Below are positions 52,143-61,369 of a DNA stretch of 64,000 bases, piece by piece (position 1 is the first letter of the stretch; each line of letters begins with the position of its first letter). The notes beneath the pieces are model-generated. The model had not been told where the DNA came from. It saw nothing but the letters and a program-made list of their open reading frames with translations, and searched no databases. This DNA comes from Bartonella rattimassiliensis 15908. GTDB lineage: Bacteria > Pseudomonadota > Alphaproteobacteria > Rhizobiales > Rhizobiaceae. The translations under genes and the position numbers were made by a program. The DNA lies in NCBI RefSeq assembly GCF_000278215.1, contig NZ_JH725065.1, positions 32,182-96,181 of the forward strand, read 5' to 3'.

Positions 52143-53267
52143 TATCTTTATTGTCTAGTTGGGGTTACTTTTCATAAAGAAACGAATGTAAATTAGTTCT
52201 TACTTTTATCGAGAGAGAAATGCATTTACATTATTACTTTTTCCTTTCAAATTCTTAGAAAAACAGATTTATTATATCAATTCATAAGTTGATAAATCAA
52301 CAAAAGCTCTTATAAATTTTTATCAAGCTCAGAGTTTACAAATCTTTAATATGTATAAAGAAAGCATTAAATGATTAATGTTCAAGACCATTTTAGTGTT
52401 TGCAAACTGCATTATCGCATATGAACATCTAACCAATAATACCACGTTGTTTTTCATTTTTGGCGCATATGTTTGTCTATTATTTGAAATAAATCTAAAA
52501 ATATCTTTCTATAGCACTAACTATAATACTAGAACGATGACAGTTAGTGTATATTGTTTATAATTTGCATATATAGGATTACTTTTCTGTAAATGATTTG
52601 GTTATAATAATTGTCTCTTAAGGTTATTATATTTTAGCATAAATACCTTTTAACTGTATTTCATAATTATCAATTAAATTGATGTTTATAATGTAGTAGA
52701 AAAAAGCTTGCCTTGGGGTGGAATTATAGGGATGCCTCTACTTTTTTAATATTTTTATCTATGGTTGATCATTTTTATGACATACCAGTAAAAATTTCAT
52801 AGACAAGAGAATTAAAATAACAGAATATGATTGTATTTGGCCTTTTCAGCTAAGACTAGAATGATGAGTTATTATTTAAAATAAATACGTACACAATGTG
52901 GAAAAGAAATTGAATTGTATACTGAATCCTTATCCTATAGCGGTACTTTCTTTTGGAATAGAAAGCTGCAAATGCGCGTTATGCACCTCTTAGCTCTTAC
53001 GCATTTTCATAATTATGTTTTTTATTTTTTTATTATAGTGTGTCCATTATATATGAGTATGTAAGTGTGTAATTTTTTACTAAATAGACAATATATTCCA
53101 TTTATATACAGCTGCGTTGTGATCATACTGATAAAATAGCCAGTGATATAGGTTAGATAAATGAATATTAAGTTTTATAAAAAGCTCATTTTATAAATTT
53201 TTTATAAAGAAGCAGTGTATAAAATATCCGTTTTATTGTATTTACCACTGCAACAGATTGATTGCCT
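52143..53267. other. 1.1-kb AT-rich gap
   Basis: No supported gene. At about 52946-52967 there is an imperfect hairpin (CTTTCTTTTGGAATAGAAAG) without a T-run. The section near 52720-52860 has faint similarity (GATGCCTCT..) to the flank of the integrase-linked repeat, too weak to annotate as a copy. Confidence 0.4.
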
Positions 53268-53642
53268 ATGATGCGTTTTTTGATCAAATTATCATTTTTT
53301 TTGTTTTTTATTTTTGTCGTTATTTCATTTTTTGTAGAAAATCCAAGCCATAACCATTCTTCTGGCTCCCCAAATAATGAAACAACAACAAGTGATGTGA
53401 TTATTGCTTTTAAGGAAGCTTTAAATGATTTAGAAACGTTTTGTGACCGTAATATAGAAACCTGCAAAGTGGGAAAGTCTTTTTTTAGTTTACTTGGAGA
53501 ACGTGCATATTACGGTGCAAAAGCTGCTTATGAATATTTGGGGAACGTATTAGGTAACAAAAATAATACAAAAACTTCCTTTAATATTTTTCGTAAAATG
53601 AAAATACAAGAGTTCTTACCAAATCATACAATATTATCTTGA
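53268..53642 (+). CDS. DUF5330-like small exported protein
   Basis: A 124-residue protein. ATG 53268 or 53271 begins a hydrophobic N-terminus (FLIKLSFFLFFIFVVISFF), an anchor or signal. The mature part has AFKEALNDLETFCDRNIETC (about 49-68), with the Cys-x(6)-Cys pair and the following GKSFFSLLGERAYYGAKAAY typical of the Rhizobiales DUF5330 proteins next to sufE. Function unknown. Confidence 0.7.
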   Translation: MMRFLIKLSFFLFFIFVVISFFVENPSHNHSSGSPNNETTTSDVIIAFKEALNDLETFCDRNIETCKVGKSFFSLLGERAYYGAKAAYEYLGNVLGNKNNTKTSFNIFRKMKIQEFLPNHTILS

Positions 53643-53747
53643 AATAAGAATTTTTAACGTTCCTCATGTCATTTATGTTAGGAAAAATAAATATTTATTT
53701 GTCAATCAGTATATTTAACATGATTATTAAAGCGAAACAGGAATAAG

Positions 53748-54161
53748 ATGATGGTGGAAACGATTGATAATATTATAGAAAACTTCTCGCTTTTAGATAA
53801 TTGGGAAGATCGTTATCGTTATGTAATTGAGCTTGGTCATGAATTGCCGCCTTTTCCGGAAAACGCTCGAAATGATGCTCACAAAGTTCGTGGCTGTGTT
53901 AGCCAAGTATGGCTTTTATCTTCACGTAATGATTCAGAAGATCCAATATTAACGTTTCAAGGTGATTCAGATGCTCATATTGTGCGTGGACTCATTTATA
54001 TTCTCTTTGCTTTTTATTCAGGTAAAAAAGCTTCTGAAATTCGTAATTCTGACGCTCAAGATCTCTTTGAAAAACTTGGTTTAAATGAAAATCTTACACC
54101 ACAACGATCAAACGGTTTGAAGTCAATGATTAAACGAATTCATAACGAAAGCTACCTATAA
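53748..54161 (+). CDS. sufE: cysteine desulfuration protein SufE
   Basis: Accepts sulfur from the SufS desulfurase for iron-sulfur cluster assembly. The persulfide cysteine is Cys50 in HKVRGCVSQVWL; RYRYVIELGHELPPFPENAR (about 22) and the HIVRGLIYILFAFYSGKKAS segment (about 78) are typical. 137 residues is normal. Other suf genes are not in the window. Confidence 0.94.
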   Translation: MMVETIDNIIENFSLLDNWEDRYRYVIELGHELPPFPENARNDAHKVRGCVSQVWLLSSRNDSEDPILTFQGDSDAHIVRGLIYILFAFYSGKKASEIRNSDAQDLFEKLGLNENLTPQRSNGLKSMIKRIHNESYL

Positions 54162-54260
54162 TTCCTCTTTAGAAAGGGGATACATACAAAAGACTCACAG
54201 AAAACATCTTTACTAAAAGTTAGTTTTTTACACATGAAACCATTTTTTCGCAAAATACGA

Positions 54261-54698
54261 TTACTTATTTTTTTTCCGTTTACTTTTACGTCCAAGACCC
54301 ATTTCTTTGGCTAAAGCTGATCGTGTTTTTGCATAATTAGGCGCTACCATAGGATAAGAACTATCTAACTGCCATTTTTCACGATATTCCTCTGGCAACA
54401 TTCCATAGTGTGTCATGAGATGGCGCTTTAAAGATTTAAATTTCTTTCCATCCTCAAGACAAATGAGATAATCAGGAAATACTGAACGCTTTGGATTAAC
54501 GGCAGGCCTTTGTTTTTCACCTTCAACCTCTGTTAACTCTAGATTTCCCGCTCTACGAAAAGCAGCATGGACATCAGCAATCAAACTTGGCACTTCAGTC
54601 GGTCGAATAGAATTATTACTCACGTAGGCAGCAACAATATCAGCAACCAATGTAATAACTAAATTGCTTTCAGTCTCTAAGACTGGACGATGTTCCAT
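54261..54698 (-). CDS. mucR: MucR/Ros family transcriptional regulator
   Basis: A 145-residue zinc-finger-type DNA-binding protein conserved across Rhizobiales, where MucR/Ros regulates envelope, exopolysaccharide, motility and virulence genes and often itself. The DNA-binding region is YLICLEDGKKFKSLKRHLMT (about 83-102) followed by HYGMLPEEYREKW, with the Cys/His pattern of the prokaryotic (Ros) finger in its MucR variant (CLED). N-terminal LVADIVAAYVSNNSIRPTEV also matches. Nearly 700 bp of AT-rich DNA lies upstream, typical for an H-NS-like regulated promoter. Confidence 0.9.
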   Translation of the reverse strand: MEHRPVLETESNLVITLVADIVAAYVSNNSIRPTEVPSLIADVHAAFRRAGNLELTEVEGEKQRPAVNPKRSVFPDYLICLEDGKKFKSLKRHLMTHYGMLPEEYREKWQLDSSYPMVAPNYAKTRSALAKEMGLGRKSKRKKNK

Positions 54699-55400
54699 TC
54701 TTGTTTCCTTTAATTTAAAATCGAGATACTGTGCATATACTCATGATATAAAGATTTCATGCACGTGATTTTCATATTGTACAAAAATATTTTTTGTCAA
54801 TTCAATTATTATATAAAATTACCGAAACACAAAAAAATCAAATAAATACCTCTTTTTTGTCATAATATATAATAAACAAAATGAAATTCTTACATATTAA
54901 AAGATTGGTTTATTCTATAAAATATCATGCATAATATAAAATATATCATAAATCTAAAAAATATATGGTAAAGTTTATTATTTTTTATAGTATAAAAATC
55001 ATTATCATATATGTTATATTACAATGTATCATACTTATGATATACAACTCTTCATTAAAATGACCATAGAGTATTTTTTTATGTTTCATGATGTAATTAA
55101 AGAACTTTTATATAGAGTTATTTCTTTCTATAAAAGAATATATTTATAATATTGAAAAAACAATTATTCTTCTAATAACTCTAATTATCTCATCCATCAC
55201 TTTTTATTATATTAAAGTGCTATTATGTTCCTAGAAAACAATATCTATGATCTATAATGAATAAAAGAACATTAATGCGAAAATTATCTTAGCATTATTT
55301 TTGCAAGTGAGTAAAATTCACAGATTTTTATACTTGCATCAATAATTATGATTCTAACGTATAAACGAAGCTATTAACATATTTTAATATAGGATTGTGT
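54699..55400. other. 702-bp AT-rich divergent region between mucR and the oligopeptidase
   Basis: No gene is seen. Strongly AT-rich, repeated TATAAA-like tracts; it contains the mucR promoter and, at the right end, that of the oligopeptidase. MucR proteins bind T-A steps in AT-rich DNA, so autoregulation here is plausible (inference). Confidence 0.4.
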
Positions 55401-57500
55401 ATGATTTGCACTTTTACGACTCCTCCCAAAGCATCTAGAATCACCCATAAGGAAACATACCATGGTATTTTTCGTGATGATTCCTACCACTGGCTACGTG
55501 CATCTAACTGGCAAGATGTTTTTAAAAACCCTGATTGTCTTGAATCAAAAATTCGAGATCATCTCGAAAGAGAAAATGCTTATCAAGCGGCTCAAATGGC
55601 TGATACAAAGCTATTACAAGATTTGCTTTTTACTGAAATGAAAAATAGGATTCAAGAGAATGATAGTTCCGTTCCTATAAAGAATGGACCTTTTGCTTAC
55701 GGATTTTCTTATGTTGCCGGAGGGCAACAACCACATTATTTTCGTACGCTAAGGAATGGTGGAAAAAAACATGTTTATCTTAATGGTGATCTTTTAGCTG
55801 AAGGTAAAGAGTATTTCAATTTTGGTTCAGTTCAAGAATCTCCTAATCATCGATATGTTGTATGGACCTATGACGATAAAGGATCAGAATTCTATACAGC
55901 TAAAATTCGTAATTTAGAAACATTATCTGATTGTATGGATACCATTACTGATACATCTGGACAGATTGTGTGGGATGCTCAATCTGCAGGTTTTTTCTAT
56001 ACAAAAGTGGATGAAAATCACCGACCTTCAGAGCTTTATTATCATCGCTTAAACACTGATCAATTGCAAGATAAGCTTATTTTTCGTGAAGATAATCCAG
56101 GTTTTTTCTTAAATGTAAGCTGCTCTAAGCTTCATGATGTCATTTATATTAATATTCATGATCATGAAACATCAGAGGTTTGGTTAATTCCCGCTGAATC
56201 GCCTCTTAGTGTTCCTCGATGTGTACGCAAACGGCAAAAAGGTGTTGAATATTCACTTACAGAAGGTGGTGATATCTTTTATATTTTGACCAATTTAGAT
56301 GATGCAAAGGACTTTAAAATTATGGTTGCACCATATGCGGCTCCGCAATCAGAAAATTGGTCAGAGCTTGTGCCACATCAGCTTGGAAGTTTGATACTAA
56401 CCCATGATGCGTATCAAGATTTTCTTATCTGGCTTGAACGCTTTGAGGGACTTCCTCGTATAAAAATTATGGAGCGTAGTACGAAACAAATCCATTCTAT
56501 TGCTTTTGATGAAGAGGCTTATTCTTTAGGTCTGCAAGGTGCAGCAGAATATAACAGTCAGTCCATACGCTTTTCTTATTCATCTATGACAACACCTGAT
56601 CAAGTATTTGATTATGAGGTGAAAAGACGCAAACGAATACTGTTAAAAACACAAATAATCCCCTCTGGCCATAATAAAGATGCATATATAACGCGCCGTA
56701 TTATGGCCACAGCAGATGATGGTGAGCAAATTCCCATTTCACTTTTTTATCATAAAACCACTCCTCTCAATGGTAGTGCACCTTGCCTACTTTATGGTTA
56801 CGGTGCTTATGGTATTTCTATTCCTGCCAGTTTCAATAGCAATGTACTTTCTTTGGTAAATAGAGGTTTTATTTATGCCATTGCTCATATTCGTGGGGGA
56901 AAGGAAAAGGGCGTTGAATGGTATGAAAAAGGAAAACATCTTTTTAAATATAACACATTTACCGATTTTATTGCTTGTGGGCGCTATCTTGTAAACAATA
57001 AATTCACAGCTCACGATCGGTTGATAGCACATGGTGGTTCGGCAGGAGGAATGTTGATGGGGGTTATTGCCAATATAGCTCCACAAGATTTTTCTGGAAT
57101 CGTAGCTAATGTGCCTTTCGTTGATGTTTTAACAACGATGTTAGATGCTTCCTTACCTCTAACGCCCCCTGAATGGACTGAATGGGGAAATCCTCTTGAA
57201 TCACAAGAAGATTATAATCTTATAGCTTCTTATTCTCCTTATGATAACGTCAAAGCACAAAAATACCCCCCTATGCTTGTGATAGCAGGATTAACCGATC
57301 CTCGTGTAACTTACTGGGAGCCTGCAAAATGGGTAGCTAAATTGCGTGAATTTAAAACAGATGATAATGCGATTTTATTACGCATTAATATGGATTCAGG
57401 ACATAGTGGCGCCGCTGGACGTTTTTCAAAGCTAGAAGAAGTTGCTTATATCTACGCATATATTCTAAAGATAACAAAAAAAATGGTTGTTAACCTATAA
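55401..57500 (+). CDS. ptrB: oligopeptidase B (S9A prolyl-oligopeptidase family)
   Basis: A 699-residue serine peptidase of the prolyl oligopeptidase fold: N-terminal beta-propeller (about 1-400) and alpha/beta-hydrolase domain (about 410-699). The catalytic serine is in AHGGSAGGMLMGV (about residue 547), the Asp in VIAGLTDPRVTYWEP (about 631) and the His in DSGHSGAAGRF (about 666). The family cleaves short peptides after basic residues. ATG 55401 has AGGA six bp upstream; the TTG at 55395 is less likely. A shared terminator follows. Confidence 0.92.
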   Translation: MICTFTTPPKASRITHKETYHGIFRDDSYHWLRASNWQDVFKNPDCLESKIRDHLERENAYQAAQMADTKLLQDLLFTEMKNRIQENDSSVPIKNGPFAYGFSYVAGGQQPHYFRTLRNGGKKHVYLNGDLLAEGKEYFNFGSVQESPNHRYVVWTYDDKGSEFYTAKIRNLETLSDCMDTITDTSGQIVWDAQSAGFFYTKVDENHRPSELYYHRLNTDQLQDKLIFREDNPGFFLNVSCSKLHDVIYINIHDHETSEVWLIPAESPLSVPRCVRKRQKGVEYSLTEGGDIFYILTNLDDAKDFKIMVAPYAAPQSENWSELVPHQLGSLILTHDAYQDFLIWLERFEGLPRIKIMERSTKQIHSIAFDEEAYSLGLQGAAEYNSQSIRFSYSSMTTPDQVFDYEVKRRKRILLKTQIIPSGHNKDAYITRRIMATADDGEQIPISLFYHKTTPLNGSAPCLLYGYGAYGISIPASFNSNVLSLVNRGFIYAIAHIRGGKEKGVEWYEKGKHLFKYNTFTDFIACGRYLVNNKFTAHDRLIAHGGSAGGMLMGVIANIAPQDFSGIVANVPFVDVLTTMLDASLPLTPPEWTEWGNPLESQEDYNLIASYSPYDNVKAQKYPPMLVIAGLTDPRVTYWEPAKWVAKLREFKTDDNAILLRINMDSGHSGAAGRFSKLEEVAYIYAYILKITKKMVVNL

Positions 57501-57512
57501 TATCCTTGTTTT

Positions 57513-57547
57513 AAAGTCCCTATAGTTCATTGGATTATAGGGACTTT
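57513..57547. terminator. bidirectional terminator between the oligopeptidase gene and sodB
   Basis: A perfect 12-bp inverted repeat, AAAGTCCCTATA and TATAGGGACTTT, with an 11-base loop, lies between the convergent stops at 57500 and 57574. The outer bases supply a short T-tract on either strand. Confidence 0.75.
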
Positions 57548-57573
57548 CACACCCTAAAAAATATTTAGACAGC

Positions 57574-58176
57574 TTACAATCCACAATCTTCATAAAGTTT
57601 TAAAACATAATCCCAATTAATCAAATGATCTACGAAAGCTTCGAGATATTTCGGACGAGCGTTGCGGTAATCAATGTAATAGGAATGCTCCCACACATCA
57701 ACACCTAGGATAGCTTGAGCATCATGAACCAAAGGATTTTCACCATTAGACGTTTTCATAATTTCAAGTTTGCCATCTTTAACAACAATCCATGCCCATC
57801 CAGAGCCAAATTGGGCACCAGCAGCAGCAATAAAATCAGTACGGAATTTATCATAACCACCTAGATCAGTTTCAATAGCTTTTGCTAATTTTTGAGGTAG
57901 TTTTTGACCACCACCATCTTTTTTCATCCAATGCCAAAAATGGTTATGATTGTAATATTGGGCTGCATTATTAAACAAACCAATATTTTTTCCAAAACTT
58001 TTTTTTATAATCTCTTCAAGGCTTTCATTTTCCAAGCCTAAATCTTGTACAAAGTTGTTGGTATTAGTAAGATAAGCGAGGTGATGCTTATCATGATGAT
58101 ATTCAAGTGTTTCGCGTGACATATAAGGTGAAAGAGCATCGTAATCATAAGGCAATGCAGCCAATTCAAAAGCCAT
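57574..58176 (-). CDS. sodB: superoxide dismutase [Fe/Mn type]
   Basis: Detoxifies superoxide. 200 residues with metal ligands His27 (LEYHHDKHHLAYL), a second His in AAQYYNHNHFWHWM (about 74), and Asp and His in the LGVDVWEHSYYIDYRNARPK segment (about 157-176). FGSGWAWIVVKDGKLEIMKT (about 125) is typical. Fe versus Mn preference is not decided from sequence; the short loop and length are closer to Fe-SOD (SodB), the form used by Bartonella relatives. Confidence 0.94.
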   Translation of the reverse strand: MAFELAALPYDYDALSPYMSRETLEYHHDKHHLAYLTNTNNFVQDLGLENESLEEIIKKSFGKNIGLFNNAAQYYNHNHFWHWMKKDGGGQKLPQKLAKAIETDLGGYDKFRTDFIAAAGAQFGSGWAWIVVKDGKLEIMKTSNGENPLVHDAQAILGVDVWEHSYYIDYRNARPKYLEAFVDHLINWDYVLKLYEDCGL

Positions 58177-59290
58177 TTAAAAATCTCCTCGATTCTAATT
58201 ATTAGAATTCTAATTTGCCACTTGCAGCACTTAAAAGCAAATATTGAATGCTTATTTGTATTAATTAATTTTAATGTTTCTCTTTATTTTAAAAGGAGCT
58301 TTTAGGGAATCTATGCTAATCAATCAAAACAGGGTATTAATCTATATAAATATCGTTTCTGGATAATTTTTACAGCTATAAGCAGAAAAAAAATATCATT
58401 ATCATTTTGAATGAAAAGTAAATGGAGATAGCTATGATTCCTTGTTTTTGTAGCTGAAAATATTTTTTCAAATACGATACAAACTGTTTTTAATTTTTGT
58501 AAAACTTTTCTAACCTATTAGTATGATGTGTCATAGTGTTTGCAACAGAATATTAAGCGTTATTTTTTAAGGGACATTTCTCAATAAGCTTGATCTCACT
58601 TCATAGTACTATCCATGAATAATATAATGTAAAAGCTTTTGGACATTATCATTTTTATGTTTATAAATAAGTATACGGGCACTATCATACGCTTTACTGG
58701 TTTCCAATATTGCAACAGCTTTTGTTTAAAGATGATTTATAAGAGGCGTTTTATTCCTTAGTTTTTGATAGTTTTTTTATCTATACTTCCATTTATGCCA
58801 TACGAGGGAATGACTTTGATTGGTTCAATATATAAAGGATTTGAAATGAAAAAATCTTAATCAAAGTAGTCTATTCATAAAGAATAGACGAATTATTTTA
58901 TATTGAGGAATTCAAAAAGAAAAATGCAGTTAAGAAGATAAAAAATCATTAAAATACAAAATTTTCTCTTCTTTTTTAATGGAGAAAGATGAGATGTGCA
59001 TATATCAAGAAAAGTAAAGCATATGCTAATTTATTAAACACGTGAGTAAACTACAAGATTTTCATTTTATGCTCTTAGAAAATCAATAAAAGAGAAAAAT
59101 AATTTATGGATAAATGATTTCTCCTATGTTAGATGCGTTATAATAATTCCTTCTACGAACTTGTAGAGATGCAATACCATATAAGACTTAGAAATTTTAT
59201 GATAAAAAAGTAAGGTCTTTAATTTTCAGATATTGCGTCTAATCGCGGGAATCGCTATAAGGTGCAAAAGTAATTATAAAATGCTTTTTT
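58177..59290. other. 1.1-kb AT-rich gap upstream of tRNA-Gln
   Basis: No gene. At 58790-58870 there is a weak partial copy of the integrase-linked repeat (CTTTGATTGGTTCAATATA, GGATTTGAAATGAAAAAATC). The sodB promoter lies at the left end. Confidence 0.5.
58790..58870 (-). repeat. dispersed integrase-linked repeat, partial copy 7
   Basis: Only the central block is recognisable (GACTTTGATTGGTTCAATAT, GGATTTGAAATGAAAAAATC), with more changes than in the other copies; the outer ends are lost. Confidence 0.4.
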
Positions 59291-59365
59291 TGGGGTATAG
59301 CCAAGCGGTAAGGCACCGGTTTTTGGTACCGGCACTCCCTGGTTCGAATCCAGGTACCCCAGCCA
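59291..59365 (+). tRNA. tRNA-Gln (anticodon TTG)
   Basis: A complete cloverleaf: acceptor TGGGGTA pairing with TACCCCA, D-arm AGCCAAGCGGTAAGGC, anticodon arm CCGGT-TTTTGGT-ACCGG (anticodon TTG), T-arm CTGGTTCGAATCCAG, then G and encoded CCA. It reads CAA and, by wobble, CAG. The decayed secretion cassette lies immediately downstream. Confidence 0.97.
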
Positions 59366-59530
59366 GCTTTTAGTGAATATTCAATCAGAAATTTGAGAGT
59401 AGAATAAAACTCTTAGCTATCTGTAATCATGCAGATCAGATTCGGTAAATCGGAAAGCACTCATGTGGGGCAGAGTGATTCCAAAATATAAAGCTTTCTT
59501 TTACTATAACTATAGTCGAAATAGTCATTT

Positions 59531-60054
59531 TTAAAGTTTTTTCTCTTCATAACAGTGGGGTTTAAATGATTTATATACATTTGCTTTACAACAGCTAATC
59601 GGATGAGGACTGTGCTCTGTAGCAACACCAGAGGGTAATTTTTCATATTCCACCGTCTTCGTTGCGTTGGACGGCCTAACAATAACACGCTGATCAGGAA
59701 ATATATTTCGCTGCATATCGCGTACAATATGAACAGCATGGCCATAGGAAGCTACATAATTAATGAGCCACATGTATTTTCCACCTTGCCAATCAACATT
59801 GGATAAAAGTTTCTCCTTTTCAAGCATGAATTGATGATTTTTTTAGCTAAAAGAGCCCATGTGGTGAAGGCATAAAACCCTCAACGCTCATTTTTATCGA
59901 GCTTGTACTGCCCAGTTTGTAAAGCTGGTCCTAAGTTTTTTTCAATATACCAGATTCGTCAGCTGCGGTGTAAGGCAGATTGAAGTATTCAAACGACTAT
60001 AGCTCCTAAAGCTGTAATTGGATTTATGAGAGATGCTGCTGGATTTTCATTCAT
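59531..60054 (-). pseudogene. HlyC-type toxin-activating lysine acyltransferase, broken
   Basis: The third gene of the export operon; ATG 60054 is 5 bp after the hlyD-type stop. In one frame: MNENPAASLINPITALGAIV, stop, ILQSALHRS, stop, RIWYIEKNLGPALQTGQYKL, stop, GFYAFTTWALLAKKIINS, then a shift into VDWQGGKYMWLINYVASYG, RDMQRNIFPDQRVIVRP and KTVEYEKLPSG. Compare E. coli HlyC: SPLHRNW, AIRANQYAL, AYCSWANL, DWTSGDRKWFIDWIAPFG, MRKKFPDELFRAIRVDP, KVSEFHGGK. His29 (LHRS) corresponds to catalytic His23; the catalytic Asp (IDW) is Asn (INY). Three TGA codons and one frameshift make it inactive. HlyC acylates internal lysines of RTX toxins. Confidence 0.75.
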
Positions 60055-60059
60055 AGACG

Positions 60060-61369
60060 TTATCTTTCCTTTAAAGATTGTTCTAAAATTTTGGTGATAG
60101 GCTCAAAGAAATAAGAAATGAGGTGCCGTTTTGAAGTATGGTCATACCAGGAATAAATTTAAGCTTTTGGTGATTAAAAGTGATGTGATCTTGGTCGATT
60201 TTGATTAAAACGGCATAGGAACCATTAATTTCTTACTCATGGCAAGCTGTTGCTCCTATATTTATAACTGTACCATAGACAACACCGTAACGTTCAGGTG
60301 GAAGGACAGAAAATTTTACGTAAGCACGTTGGCCTTTTTCTAAAAAACCAATATCTCGATTATCAAAAAATGCTTCAACAATGAGTCTGCCTGTGCCTGG
60401 GACAATACGCATGAGTGTTTTACCTGCTTCTACAAAGCTACCCAAAGTGTGGATACTTAAATCGTCAATGCGTCTATCAATAGGTGCATAAAGTGATAAG
60501 TGATTAAGACGATATTGGCTGCTGTCAAGTTTAGCTTTTAAGCCTTGCAGAGAGAGTTCTGCTTCACGAGAAAGCTGCCGATAGTGGGCGATTTCATCGG
60601 AAATAAGACTTTGTCTTTGTTGGTGGAGTGCTTCTATTTCAGCATTATTTTCTTCCAAGCGTCTTTTATTGGCTAAAATTTCATGTTCTACATTTTTAAA
60701 GTCATGGAGACGTTCTAAATAAAGAGAGTTGCTGATGACTTTTGTTTCCATCAGGCTTTTGGCAGCTTTGAGTTTTTCTTAGCTTAATTGTTGATCATCT
60801 TGTAATTTGTCCAATTGCGCATATAGAACAGCACCGCTACGTGCAACACGGTCCGCCTGAGCTTTCAGTGTTTTTACTTTATCTTGTAGCGATTGAAGAG
60901 GTGAATGGATGAGTTTTTCCTCATCTATTTTCGCTGCTTTGTTGCTGGAGGAAGAGATTTTCAGATAAGCCAGTCTTTTGGTTACAAAATTTTTATCCAA
61001 AGGATCTCGTTCGCTCAGGGCAGCTAAAATAGCAGCGGAAATTTGCGCTTGAAGGTTTTGCAGTGCGATATCTGCTTGGACACGCGCACGCTCATTTAAG
61101 GTTTCACGGGGATCTAATTGTATAAGGAGATCACCTTGATGAACGAACTGTCCTTCTTTTACAAGAATTTTTTCAATGCGTCCTGTATTTTGTGCTTGGA
61201 CGAGTTGAATATAGGAGGTGGGAATAACAGCCCTTTGTCTCCGCGCAACAATCTATGTTTTTGAGATAAAGCTATCAATAACGATAAAGAGAAATAAAGC
61301 GATAAAAATAGCCACCACCATATGAAGCATTGGCGATAAAGGGCGAAAATAAGGAGCCTTATCTGCCAT
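60060..61369 (-). pseudogene. HlyD-type membrane fusion protein, broken
   Basis: Periplasmic adaptor of a type I secretion system. From ATG 61369, preceded by GGAGG, nearly the whole protein reads in one frame: transmembrane segment MLHMVVAIFIALFLFIVIDS, barrel-sandwich half-motif NTGRIEKILVKEGQFVHQGD, long coiled coil (KAKLDSSQYRLNHLSLYAPI, ending in the second half-motif), FFDNRDIGFLEKGQRAYVKF. In-frame stops occur at codons 39 (TAG), 197 (TAA) and 379 (TAA), and a frameshift at the end precedes the terminal SYFFEPITKILEQSLKER with TAA at 60060. It overlaps the ABC gene end by 11 bp (ATGGCAGATAA), which is coupling. Confidence 0.85.

Noticed and set aside
52378..52563. 61-codon frame in the 52-53 kb gap
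   Set aside because: TTG start and no ribosome site; sequence is low-complexity AT-rich.
52720..52860. Possible eighth copy of the integrase-linked repeat
   Set aside because: Only a few short blocks match; chance similarity in AT-rich DNA is not excluded.
59291..59365. tRNA-Gln as attachment site of the secretion cassette
   Set aside because: No duplicated tRNA 3' end was found to the right within the window, so an island boundary cannot be shown.
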